Shown here: positions 28,824 to 37,528 of the stretch, piece by piece
Layout: each line of letters starts with the position of its first letter
Numbering within the stretch: position 1 is the first letter of the stretch
From: Phycicoccus sp. CSK15P-2
GTDB lineage: Bacteria > Actinomycetota > Actinomycetes > Actinomycetales > Dermatophilaceae
DNA: 64,000 bases
Assembly: GCF_016888005.1 (NCBI RefSeq)
Contig: NZ_JAFDVE010000011.1
Location: 1 to 64,000, forward strand
Direction of reading: 5' to 3'
Notes under the pieces: generated by a model
The model's input: the letters and a program-made list of their open reading frames with translations, nothing else
Databases searched by the model: none
Told to the model about the DNA's origin: nothing
Made by a program: the position numbers and the translations under genes

Positions 28824-31265
28824 ATGGCCACGCGCAGCAGCACCCCGCCGCCGGAGGAGTTCACCGAGCGGATCGTCGACATCGACGTCGAGGAGGAGAT
28901 GCGCACCGCGTTCCTCGAGTACTCCTACAGCGTCATCTACTCCCGGGCGCTGCCGGACGCCCGGGACGGCCTGAAGCCGGTGCAGCGGCGCATCCTCTAC
29001 GGGATGTCCGAGCTCGGGCTGCGCCCGGACCGTCCGCACGTGAAGTCCAGCCGGGTCGTCGGCGAGGTCATGGGCAAGTTCCACCCGCACGGCGACGGCG
29101 CGATCTACGACGCCCTCGTCCGCCTCGCCCAGCCGTTCACGATGCGCCTCCCGCTCGTCGACGGCCACGGCAACTTCGGCTCGCTCGACGACGGCCCGGC
29201 CGCGTCGCGCTACACCGAGGCCCGGATGGCACCGGCCGCCCTGCTCATGGTGAGCGGGCTCGACGAGGACACCGTCGACTACGTCCCGAACTACGACGAC
29301 TCCCTCGAGCAGCCGGGCGTCCTGCCCGCCGCCTTCCCCAACCTGCTCGTCAACGGCGCGAGCGGCATCGCGGTCGGCATGGCCACGAACATGGCGCCGC
29401 ACAACCTCGTCGAGGTCGTCGGCGCCGCCCGCCACCTCATCGACCACCCGGACTGCTCGCTCGACGACCTCATGAAGTTCGTCCCGGGCCCGGACCTCCC
29501 CGGGGGCGGGCGGATCGTCGGGCTCGACGGGGTCCGGGACGCCTACCTCACCGGCCGCGGCTCCTTCAGGACGCGCGCCACCGCCCGGGTCGAGAAGGTC
29601 ACGGCACGCCGGATGGGCATCGTCGTCACCGAGCTGCCCTACCTCGTGGGCCCGGAGAAGGTCATCGAGCGAGTCAAGACCCTCGTCCAGGGCAAGAAGC
29701 TGCAGGGCATCTCCGACGTCAAGGACCTCACCGACCGCAAGAACGGCATGCGTCTGGTCTTCGAGATCAAGAACGGCTTCAACGCCGAGGCCGTCCTCGA
29801 GCAGCTCTACAAGCTGACCCCCATGGAGGACTCCTTCGGGATCAACGCCGTCGCGCTCGTCGACGGCCAGCCCCAGACCCTGGGCCTGAAGGAGCTCCTG
29901 CGCGTCTTCGTCGAGTTCCGCATCGACGTCGTGCGGCGCCGCACCGAGTACCGGCTCGCCCGGCGCACGGAGCGCCTGCACCTGGTCGAGGGTCTGCTCG
30001 TCGCCATCCTCGACATCGACGAGGTCATCCAGCTCATCCGCGCCAGCGACGACGCCGCCGCGGCCAAGGAGCGGCTCGTCTCGGTCTTCGACCTCTCCCA
30101 GGCCCAGGCCGAGTACATCCTCGAGCTCCAGCTGCGCCGCCTCACGAAGTTCTCCCGGATCGAGCTCGAGGCCGAGCGGGACGAGCTGCAGCGGATCATC
30201 GAGGAGCTCGAGGCCGTCCTCGGCGACGACCGGCTCCTCCGGAAGACCGTCTCCACCGAGCTCGCCGACGTCCTCAAAGCCCACGGCACCCCCCGACGTA
30301 CGGTGCTCCTGGAGTCAGCGGGCACGCCCGCGGCCCAGACGACGCCGCTCGAGGTCGCCGACGACCCGTGCTGGGTGCTCCTGTCGTCCACGGGTCTGCT
30401 CGCCCGCACCTCGGATGCCGAGCCCGTGCCCGTGGACGGGCCACGCGCCAAGCACGACGCGATCGTCGGGGCGGTGCGGACCACCGCGCGCGGCGAGGTC
30501 GGCCTCGTCACCTCGCGGGGCCGGATGGTCCGGCTCTCGGCGCTCGAGCTGCCCTCCCTACCCCCGCTCGGCGGGGCCCCGAGCCTCTCCGGCGGCGCGC
30601 CGCTCGCGGTGTACGTCGACCTCCCCCGCGGCGAGGAGCCGCTCACCATCGTGCCGCTCGACGCCGAGGGCCCGGGCATCGCGCTCGGCACCGCCCAGGG
30701 CGTCGTCAAGCGGGTGACCACCGACTACCCTGCGCGCCCCGACTGGGAGGCCATCTCGCTCAAGGACGGCGACAGCGTCGTCGGTGCCGTCGCGCTGCGC
30801 GACGGCGGGGAGGACCTCGTCTTCGTCACGAGCGACGCCCAGCTGCTCCGCTTCCCCGCCTCGGCCGTGCGGCCGCAGGGCCGGACCGCCGGAGGGATGG
30901 CCGGTGTCCGCCTCGCACCGAAGGCCACCGTGGCGTTCTTCGGCGCCGTCGACCCGGCCACCGAGAACGTCGTCGTCACCGCCGCCGGCTCGTCGGACGC
31001 CCTTCCCGGCACCCAGCCGGGCTCGCTCAAGGTCGCGCCGTACGGCGAGTACCCCGCCAAGGGACGCGCCACCGGCGGGGTCCGGGCGCATCGCTTCCTG
31101 CGCGGCGAGGACTCCCTCGTGCTCGCCTGGGTGGGTGCGCAGCCGGCCCGTGCCTCGGGGGCCGGAGGGGTCGCCCTCGACCTTCCCGAGGCCACCGGCA
31201 AGCGGGACGGCTCGGGCACGCCGCAGAAGGCCGTCATCGCCGGGATCGGCTCACCGGTCCGCTGA
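28824..31265 (+). CDS. parC: DNA topoisomerase IV subunit A (GyrA/ParC family)
   Basis: 813 residues. Breakage-reunion domain with [24 protein letters not shown] and the active-site Tyr130 in [10 protein letters not shown], then a coiled-coil/exit gate and a six-bladed C-terminal pinwheel (e.g. [35 protein letters not shown]). A canonical GyrA box (QRRGGKG) is not evident, fitting decatenating ParC rather than gyrase. It lies near sepH and dut with the matching B subunit at 37.5-39.7 kb, as in Streptomyces. Start at the ATG at 28824; a GTG at 28767 is possible. Confidence 0.9.
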   Translation: MATRSSTPPPEEFTERIVDIDVEEEMRTAFLEYSYSVIYSRALPDARDGLKPVQRRILYGMSELGLRPDRPHVKSSRVVGEVMGKFHPHGDGAIYDALVRLAQPFTMRLPLVDGHGNFGSLDDGPAASRYTEARMAPAALLMVSGLDEDTVDYVPNYDDSLEQPGVLPAAFPNLLVNGASGIAVGMATNMAPHNLVEVVGAARHLIDHPDCSLDDLMKFVPGPDLPGGGRIVGLDGVRDAYLTGRGSFRTRATARVEKVTARRMGIVVTELPYLVGPEKVIERVKTLVQGKKLQGISDVKDLTDRKNGMRLVFEIKNGFNAEAVLEQLYKLTPMEDSFGINAVALVDGQPQTLGLKELLRVFVEFRIDVVRRRTEYRLARRTERLHLVEGLLVAILDIDEVIQLIRASDDAAAAKERLVSVFDLSQAQAEYILELQLRRLTKFSRIELEAERDELQRIIEELEAVLGDDRLLRKTVSTELADVLKAHGTPRRTVLLESAGTPAAQTTPLEVADDPCWVLLSSTGLLARTSDAEPVPVDGPRAKHDAIVGAVRTTARGEVGLVTSRGRMVRLSALELPSLPPLGGAPSLSGGAPLAVYVDLPRGEEPLTIVPLDAEGPGIALGTAQGVVKRVTTDYPARPDWEAISLKDGDSVVGAVALRDGGEDLVFVTSDAQLLRFPASAVRPQGRTAGGMAGVRLAPKATVAFFGAVDPATENVVVTAAGSSDALPGTQPGSLKVAPYGEYPAKGRATGGVRAHRFLRGEDSLVLAWVGAQPARASGAGGVALDLPEATGKRDGSGTPQKAVIAGIGSPVR

Positions 31266-31327
31266 CCCACGGGTCGCGCTGCGCGGCGGCGCCGTGTGCG
31301 AACCCGCCGCTCCCCACCGTGACGATC

Positions 31328-31336
31328 GCGTTACGC
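31328..31336. promoter_or_regulatory. Possible upstream LacI half-operator
   Basis: GCGT-T-ACGC, a 4-bp inverted repeat followed by AATCGTTACC, about 50 bp upstream of the stronger operator at 31380-31393. It could allow looping or cooperative binding. Weak. Confidence 0.3.
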
Positions 31337-31366
31337 AATCGTTACCGCCAGGCTTTCGACGGCCCG

Positions 31367-31396
31367 TTGCCACGGATGCGTAAACGCTTTTACCGT
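31367..31396 (+). promoter_or_regulatory. Sugar ABC operon promoter with embedded LacI-type operator
   Basis: TTGCCA (31367-31372) and TACCGT (31391-31396) are separated by 18 bp. Between them GTAAA-CGCT-TTTAC (31380-31393) is a 5-bp inverted repeat with a central CG, the usual shape of LacI-family operators, and it overlaps the -10. Binding by the LacI protein encoded at the end of this operon would block transcription. Confidence 0.7.
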
Positions 31397-31465
31397 AGGC
31401 CCCGGTTCCCCTCACCGCCGAGGTGCCATCCGCCTCGGCCGACCCAGTGAAACAGGAGGCGGGCA

Positions 31466-32836
31466 ATGGCCCTCAACCACACACGTCGCGTGGCGGCGCT
31501 CTCGGGAGCACTCGCGGTGGCTCTCACCGCGGCTGCCTGTAGTTCCGGCGACGGCGGCGGAGCAGCCGGTGGAGACACCGAGGCCTCGCAGATCGACTGC
31601 GCCCCCTACGAGGCGTTCGGCGACCTCCAGGGCAAGACGGTGACGGTCTACACGTCGATCACCGCGCCCGAGGACGGCCCGCACATCGCGTCGTACAGGC
31701 CCTTCGAGGACTGCACCGGCGTGACCATCACGTACGAGGGCTCGAAGGAGTTCGAGGCCCAGCTGCCGGTGCGGGTCCAGGGTGGCAACGCCCCGGACAT
31801 CGCCTACCTCCCGCAGCCCGGGCTCCTCCAGACGATGGTCGCCACCGGCAAGGTCGTCCCCGCCCCGCCGGAGACCGAGGCCAACGTCGACGCCAACATG
31901 CCCGACTTCAAGGAGTACGGCACGGTCGACGGCACCTTCTACGCGGCCCCGCTCGGCGCCAACGTCAAGTCGTTCGTCTGGTACTCGCCGTCGGCCTTCG
32001 CGGACGCCGGCTACGAGGTGCCGACGACGTGGGCCGAGCTGACCGCCCTCTCCGACAAGATCGTCGCCGACAACCCCGACGGCGCCGTCAAGCCCTGGTG
32101 CGCCGGCATCGAGTCCGGTGACGCCACCGGCTGGCCGGCCACCGACTGGGTCGAGGACGTCATGCTGCGCACCGCGGGTGCCGAGACCTACGACGCGTGG
32201 GTCAACCACGAGATCCCGTTCAACGACCCGGCGGTCGCCGAGGCGCTCGCCGAGGTCGGCAGGATCCTCAAGAACCCCGAGTACGTCAACGGCGGCTACG
32301 GCGACGTCAAGACCATCGCCACGACGTCGTTCCAGGACGCCGGCCAGCCCATCCTCGACGGCTCGTGCCTCATGCACCGCCAGGCCTCGTTCTACGCGGC
32401 CAACTGGCCGGAGGGCACCGACGTCTCCGAGAACGGCGAGGTGTGGGCGTTCTACCTGCCGGCGATGACGGCCGACGAGCGGCCCGTCCTCGGTGGCGGC
32501 GAGTTCACCGCGGCCTTCGCCGACCGTCCGGAGGTCAAGGCGTTCCAGACCTACCTCTCCTCGGTCGAGTGGGCCGACGAGCGGGCCAAGACCTGCGGCG
32601 GCGGTGGCTGTGTCACGGCCAACACCAACGCGGACCCGAACCTGCTCACCAACCCGATCGACAAGCTGTCCGCCGAGCAGCTGACGGACGAGAACGCGAC
32701 GTTCCGCTTCGACGGCTCGGACCTCATGCCCGGCGCGGTCGGGGCGGGGACGTTCTGGAAGGGCATGACCGACTGGATCATCGGCCAGGACGACAAGGCC
32801 ACCCTCGACTTCATCGAGAGCTCGTGGCCGTCCTGA
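31466..32836 (+). CDS. Sugar ABC transporter substrate-binding lipoprotein
   Basis: 456 residues. Signal peptide with lipobox TAAAC (Cys near residue 25), then an extracellular solute-binding domain of family 1 (COG1653): VTVYTSITAPEDG, TGVTITYEGSKEFEAQL and ALSDKIVADNP, with a typical length for alpha-glucoside binders. AGGAGG precedes the ATG. Role: captures an oligosaccharide (alpha-glucoside-like by family; specificity not proven) for the two permeases that follow. A strong hairpin after it probably raises its yield over the permeases. Confidence 0.9.
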   Translation: MALNHTRRVAALSGALAVALTAAACSSGDGGGAAGGDTEASQIDCAPYEAFGDLQGKTVTVYTSITAPEDGPHIASYRPFEDCTGVTITYEGSKEFEAQLPVRVQGGNAPDIAYLPQPGLLQTMVATGKVVPAPPETEANVDANMPDFKEYGTVDGTFYAAPLGANVKSFVWYSPSAFADAGYEVPTTWAELTALSDKIVADNPDGAVKPWCAGIESGDATGWPATDWVEDVMLRTAGAETYDAWVNHEIPFNDPAVAEALAEVGRILKNPEYVNGGYGDVKTIATTSFQDAGQPILDGSCLMHRQASFYAANWPEGTDVSENGEVWAFYLPAMTADERPVLGGGEFTAAFADRPEVKAFQTYLSSVEWADERAKTCGGGGCVTANTNADPNLLTNPIDKLSAEQLTDENATFRFDGSDLMPGAVGAGTFWKGMTDWIIGQDDKATLDFIESSWPS

Positions 32837-32850
32837 CCTGACCCAGGTCA
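32834..32850 (+). terminator. Small hairpin over the binding-protein stop codon
   Basis: TGACCTG-ACC-CAGGTCA, 7-bp perfect arms and a 3-nt loop; the first TGA is the stop codon of the substrate-binding gene. It lies directly before the larger hairpin at 32854-32891. Confidence 0.5.
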
Positions 32851-32853
32851 TGA

Positions 32854-32891
32854 GAGCCGGGGCGGGGTGGCACGCCGCCCCGCCCCGGCTC
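32854..32891 (+). terminator. Intra-operon attenuator hairpin
   Basis: GAGCCGGGGCGGGG (32854-32867) pairs perfectly with 32878-32891 around a 10-nt loop, 14 bp nearly all G-C. It sits between the binding protein and the first permease. Such structures usually protect the upstream mRNA and limit readthrough, giving more binding protein than permease. Confidence 0.75.
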
Positions 32892-32922
32892 CTCCCCTCC
32901 CCCCTCACCGGAAAGGTGGTCC

Positions 32923-33945
32923 GTGACGGTGACCCGTGTCATCAGCGCCGTGCCCGTCGGCATCATCCCCGAGCCCCTGCTGCGGGCCCAGAGCACGGGC
33001 GGCAAGCTCCTGCTCATGGTCTTCGCGATCATCCTGTTCGCGGTGGTCTTCGGTCTCGTCCTCGCCTTCGCCAGCCTCTTCAAGGGTCGGAACGGCGAGA
33101 AGGTCCAGGGCGCCCTGTTCGCGCTCCCGGCAGTGGCGCTGCTCGCCGTCGGCCTCGTCTACCCGGCGCTGCGCACCGTCAACCTCAGCTTCCGGGGGCG
33201 GACCGCGGACGGTCCCTACTCGCTCGACAACTACGTGACGATGTTCACCTCGCCGGAGCTCCTCGTCGTCCTGCGCAACACGGCGATCTGGGTCGTGCTC
33301 GTGCCCTTCCTCGCGACCGCGGTCGGGCTGCTCTACGCGATCCTCATCGACCGGGCCCGTGGGGAGGCCTTCGCGAAGGCGCTGATCTTCCTGCCGATGT
33401 CCATCTCGATGGTCGGCGCCGGCATCATCTGGAAGTTCGTCTACGAGTACAAGCAGACCTCGCGCCCGCAGACCGGCCTGCTCAACGGCGTGCTCAAGCT
33501 GTTCGGCCTCGAGACCAGGCAGTGGCTCCTGGACGCCCCCCTCAACACGCTCATGCTCATCGTCGTCATGGTGTGGATCCAGGCCGGGTTCGCGATGACG
33601 GTGCTCTCGGCCGCCATCAAGGCCATCCCGGACGACATCATCGAGGCCGCCCGGCTCGACGGCGTGAGCGGCTTCCGGATGTTCCGCTACATCACCCTGC
33701 CGAGCATCCGCCCGGCCGTCGTGGTCGTGCTCACGACGATCGGTATCGCGACGATGAAGATCTTCGACATCGTCCGGACGATGACCGCCGGCAACTTCGA
33801 CACCTCGGTCGTCGCCTTCGAGTTCTACAACCAGATCTTCCGGTTCAACGCCCCCGGGGTCGGTGCCGCGCTCGCGGTGCTGCTCTTCGTGCTCGTCATC
33901 CCGGTCGTCGCCTACAACGTCGTGCAGATGCGCAAGGAGGCCTGA
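32923..33945 (+). CDS. Sugar ABC transporter permease, MalF-like
   Basis: 340 residues, about eight membrane segments. The binding-protein-dependent permease signature EAARLDGVSGFRMFRYITLP near 245-265 (EAA loop) contacts the ATPase. Two N-terminal segments precede the core, as in alpha-glucoside AglF proteins. GTG start after AAAGGTGG. No ATP-binding subunit is encoded in the operon; a shared MsiK/MalK-type ATPase elsewhere must energise it (inference). Confidence 0.92.
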   Translation: MTVTRVISAVPVGIIPEPLLRAQSTGGKLLLMVFAIILFAVVFGLVLAFASLFKGRNGEKVQGALFALPAVALLAVGLVYPALRTVNLSFRGRTADGPYSLDNYVTMFTSPELLVVLRNTAIWVVLVPFLATAVGLLYAILIDRARGEAFAKALIFLPMSISMVGAGIIWKFVYEYKQTSRPQTGLLNGVLKLFGLETRQWLLDAPLNTLMLIVVMVWIQAGFAMTVLSAAIKAIPDDIIEAARLDGVSGFRMFRYITLPSIRPAVVVVLTTIGIATMKIFDIVRTMTAGNFDTSVVAFEFYNQIFRFNAPGVGAALAVLLFVLVIPVVAYNVVQMRKEA

Positions 33946-33947
33946 GG

Positions 33948-34904
33948 ATGAGCACCCTCGAACCCACCGCCACGCCGGAGGACGTCACCCGCGAGATGGA
34001 GGAGACCACCGAGAAGAAGCCTCGCGGCGGCAAGCGGTCCCGGACCGGTCACGCAGCGAGCTCGCTGTCGTCACCCTGGGCCTCCCTCACCGCGGTCGTC
34101 ATCGCCGTGCTGTGGACGCTGCCGACCATCGGCCTGCTCGTCACCTCGTTCCGCGGCCAGCGGGACATCCAGCGCAGCGGCTGGTGGACCTTCTGGCAGA
34201 ACCCGGGCGGCCTGACCCTCGACAACTACCGCCAGGCCCTCGCCCCGGGGAGCAGCGCCGGCCTGTCGCAGTACTTCGTCAACACGGTCGTCATCACGCT
34301 GCCCGCCGTCGTGCTGCCGATCTTCCTCGCCTCGCTCGCGGCCTACGCGTTCGCGTGGATGCCCTTCCCCGGCAGGGACGCGCTCTTCGTCGCGGTCTTC
34401 GCGCTGCAGATCGTGCCCATTCAGATCGCCCTCGTGCCGCTCCTCGACATCTACGTCAACAAGCTCGGGTTCGGGGCGTCGTACTGGAGCGTGTGGCTGT
34501 CGCACACGATCTTCGCGCTCCCGCTCGCGACGTTCCTCATCCACAACTTCATGCGCGAACTGCCCGGCGAGCTCATGGAGGCCGCCCGGGTCGACGGCGC
34601 GGGGCACGTGACGATCTTCTTCCGGATCCTCCTGCCCCTGCTCACGCCGGCCCTGGCCGCGTTCGGCATCTTCCAGTTCCTCTGGGTCTGGAACGACCTC
34701 CTCGTGTCGCTCGTGTTCCTCGGCGGGACCCCTGACGTCGCGCCGATCACCGTGCGGGTCGCCGAGCTCTCCGGCTCCCGTGGCAGCGCCTGGTACCTGC
34801 TGTCCGCCGGCGCGTTCATCTCGATGGTCGTCCCGGTCGCGGTGTTCCTCGCCCTCCAGCGGTTCTTCGTGCGCGGTCTGCTCGCCGGCGGGCTGAAGGG
34901 CTAG
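33948..34904 (+). CDS. Sugar ABC transporter permease, MalG-like
   Basis: 318 residues: a charged cytosolic N-terminus to about 40, then six membrane segments and the EAA loop EAARVDGAGHVTIFFRILLP near 217-236. It begins 2 nt after the MalF-like stop, so the two are translationally coupled. With the MalF-like subunit it forms the transmembrane channel. Confidence 0.92.
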   Translation: MSTLEPTATPEDVTREMEETTEKKPRGGKRSRTGHAASSLSSPWASLTAVVIAVLWTLPTIGLLVTSFRGQRDIQRSGWWTFWQNPGGLTLDNYRQALAPGSSAGLSQYFVNTVVITLPAVVLPIFLASLAAYAFAWMPFPGRDALFVAVFALQIVPIQIALVPLLDIYVNKLGFGASYWSVWLSHTIFALPLATFLIHNFMRELPGELMEAARVDGAGHVTIFFRILLPLLTPALAAFGIFQFLWVWNDLLVSLVFLGGTPDVAPITVRVAELSGSRGSAWYLLSAGAFISMVVPVAVFLALQRFFVRGLLAGGLKG

Positions 34905-34921
34905 GCCCCGGGGGGCGCGTC

Positions 34922-35938
34922 ATCAGCACGATCACGGACGTGGCGCGGGTGGCCGGGGTGTCGGTCGCCACGGTCTCGCGCGCCCTCCGCGGGCTGGACC
35001 GCGTCTCGCCGCAGACCCGGCAGCGCGTCCTGGAGGTCGCCGAGGAGCTGCACTACGTGGCCTCGCCCACGGCCACCTCGCTCGTCTCCGGCCGCACCCG
35101 GGTCGTGGCGGTCGTCGCGCCGTTCCTCAGCCGCTGGTACTTCGCGACGCTCGTCAGCGCGATCGAGAAGGAGCTGCGTGCCCACGACCACCACGCGATC
35201 CTCTTCGACCTCGAGGACGACACCTACAGCTCCCGGCTGCCGCTGACCCAGAACATGCTGTGGAAGCGCGTGGACGGCGTCATCACCCTCGACGTCGCGA
35301 TGACTCCCGACGAGGTCGCCCTCGTCGACCGCCTGGGCCTTCCCCTCGTCGCGATCGGGGCGCCGGTCCCGGGCCGCACCTGCGTGCGGATCGACGACCA
35401 CGCGACGATGCGGACAGCCGTCGAGCACCTCATCGGGCTCGGGCACGAGCTGATCGGCTACATCGGGGACGTACCGGAGGACGTCGCCCACATCCGGGCA
35501 CCGCGGGACCGTCTCGACGCCTTCGTCGAGACGATGCGCGCCGCCGGCCTGGACGTCGTCGAGGAGTGGGTCCTCGGCTCCGACTGGACCGCCCAGAGCG
35601 CCGCCACCGGCAGCACGGCGGTGCTGAGCGGCGAGCCACGGCCCACCGCGGTGGTGGCGGCGTCCGACGAGATGGCCATCGGGGTGCGCGAGACCGCACG
35701 CAGGCTGGGCCTGCGGGTGCCCGAGGACCTCTCGATCATCGGGATCGACGACTTCGTGCTCAGCGACGTCCTCGGGCTCTCCACCGTGCGTCAGGACGTC
35801 GCCGCCCAGGGCCGCACGGCCGCGAGCCTGGTCCTCGGCGCCCTGGGCTCCGGCGAGCCACCGGAGACCGACGACGTCGTCATGCCGACCCGGCTCGTCG
35901 TCCGGGAGTCGACCGGGCCGGCCCCCGGGGTCAGCTGA
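34922..35938 (+). CDS. LacI-family transcriptional regulator, non-canonical start
   Basis: 338 residues if read from ATC at 34922. The helix-turn-helix ITDVARVAGVSVATVSRALRG is typical, followed by a sugar-binding periplasmic-type core ending in a standard RVPEDLSIIGIDDF motif. The first ATG/GTG/TTG in frame is the GTG at 34940 (GTG GCG CGG), which would remove STITD and cut into the first HTH helix; no canonical start exists upstream before a stop. ATC 34922 (ISTITDVARVAG) is where family members begin, preceded by GGGGGG. It probably represses the operon through the site at 31380-31393. Its end overlaps the convergent APC gene by 8 bp. Confidence 0.85.
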   Translation: MSTITDVARVAGVSVATVSRALRGLDRVSPQTRQRVLEVAEELHYVASPTATSLVSGRTRVVAVVAPFLSRWYFATLVSAIEKELRAHDHHAILFDLEDDTYSSRLPLTQNMLWKRVDGVITLDVAMTPDEVALVDRLGLPLVAIGAPVPGRTCVRIDDHATMRTAVEHLIGLGHELIGYIGDVPEDVAHIRAPRDRLDAFVETMRAAGLDVVEEWVLGSDWTAQSAATGSTAVLSGEPRPTAVVAASDEMAIGVRETARRLGLRVPEDLSIIGIDDFVLSDVLGLSTVRQDVAAQGRTAASLVLGALGSGEPPETDDVVMPTRLVVRESTGPAPGVS

Positions 35939-37378
35939 CGGTGTCGTCGCCCGAGAGCTCCTCGGGGTCGCGCAGGTAGGTGCGCTTGCCGCGGATGGCC
36001 CGGTTGGCCGTCCACGTGACGGCCCAGAGCACGACGCCGATGGCGAGCAGCCACGCGGCGATGACGTACTGGACCGTGTCCCGTCCGGTGACCGGCAGGG
36101 TGAAGAAGAAGCACGCGACGGCCCCGACGACGGGCAGCACCGTGGGCGTCACGAAGTGGTCGCGGTCGATGGGGTCGCGCCGCAGGACGAGGACCGCGAT
36201 GTTGACGATCGTGAAGACACCCAGCAGGAGCAGCGCGGTGGTCCCCCCGAGGGCCGCGACGGCGTCGCCGCTGTTCTCCGTCACGAGGACGATGAGGCCG
36301 AGGGCGACCGCGGTCGTGAAGAGGATGGCGACCCAGGGGGTCCGCCGTCCGGAGTGCACGCGCCCCAGGACCGGGGGCAGCACCTCCTGCCGCGCCATCC
36401 CGTAGACGAGCCGGCTCGCCATGAGCATGTTGATCAGCGCCGAGTTGGCCACGGCGAACATCGCGATGAACGGCATGACGGCGTCGACGGGGAAGTCGGG
36501 CAGACCCGCCGAGACGACCTTGGTCAGTGGGGTGTCCCCCTCGCCGAGCTCGCCCACGGGGACGAGCGCCACCGAGAAGACCGCGACGAGCAGGTAGATG
36601 ACGCCGGTGATGCTGATACCGGTGAGCATCATCCTCGGGAAGGTGCGCACCGGGTCGTGGGTCTCCTCGGCCATGTTCACCGCGTCCTCGAAGCCGACCA
36701 TCGCGAAGAACGCCAGGGAGGCGCCTGCGGTCACCGCGAGGAAGACGCTCTTGTCGCCCGAGGTGTCGAAGACCGTGACCCGGGAGAAGTCGGCCTTCCC
36801 GCCGGTCGCCGCGTAGAGCCCGACGAGGATGACGAGGAGCAGGCCGGACAGCTCGATGCAGGTGAGCACGACGTTGGCCTTGACGCTCTCCCCGACGCCA
36901 CGGAAGTTCACCGCCGCGACGAGGAGCATGAACCCAGGGCGATGAGCAGGACGAGGGTCGAGCGGTCGCCGTCCAGCCCGAGGCCGTCGGCGAGGTTCGC
37001 CGCGAACGCCTTGCTCGCCGTCGACGCAGAGGTGATGCCCGAGGACATCACCGTGAACGCGACGAGGAAGGTCACGAAGTGCAGGCCGAACGCCTTGTGC
37101 GTGTAGAGCGCGGCACCGGCCGCCCGCGGGTACTTGGTCACGAGCTCGAGGTAGGAGAACGCCGTGACGAACGCGATGGCGAACGCGACGAGGAACGGCG
37201 CCCATGCCGCTCCCCCCACCTCGCCGGCGATCTTCCCGGTGAGGGAATAGACCCCGGTGCCGAGGATGTCCCCGACGATGAAGAGCAGGAGCAGCTTCGG
37301 CCCGATCGCCCGCTTGAGGTCGGTCTGCTCCTCGCCGGCGACCTCGGTGGGCTCTGAGCGCTCCGCGACGTCGCCCAT
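35931..37378 (-). pseudogene. APC family permease, disrupted by a one-base frameshift
   Basis: The N-terminal part (from ATG 37378, GAGGGGAG upstream) reads MGDVAERSEP, then KRAIGPKLLLLFIVGDILGTGVYSL, then ...LVLLIALG, and runs into a stop after SCSSSRR. The rest (FMLLVAAVNFRGVGES to DPEELSGDDTVS) continues in the +1 frame without interruption to 35931. Adding one base near 36935, where the plus strand reads AACCCAGG, restores a 482-residue transporter with about 12 membrane segments and a cytosolic tail. Either a real inactivating deletion or a homopolymer sequencing error. Amino-acid or polyamine substrate by family; no partner genes. Confidence 0.85.
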
Positions 37379-37473
37379 GACTGCTCCCCTCGACCGGACA
37401 CCCGGCGGGCGTCGAGGGCTCCACTCTGGCCCCGCCACCCCACGGGGGCAACAGATGCCCTCGGGGGCGCCGT

Positions 37474-37490
37474 GTCCCGGGTCCCGGGAC
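37474..37490. terminator. Hairpin between parE and the APC gene
   Basis: GTCCCGGG-T-CCCGGGAC, 8-bp perfect arms, about 40 bp past the parE stop on the minus strand. Likely terminator. Confidence 0.55.
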
Positions 37491-37528
37491 GGGGGACGCC
37501 GCGACTCGATGGACGGCGGCCCGGCCCC

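Noticed and set aside
28074-30284. Extension of the Pat gene frame upstream through the nitroreductase and parC genes
   Set aside because: The extension is antisense to clear genes and has no domain content; the GNAT domain begins just after 28073.
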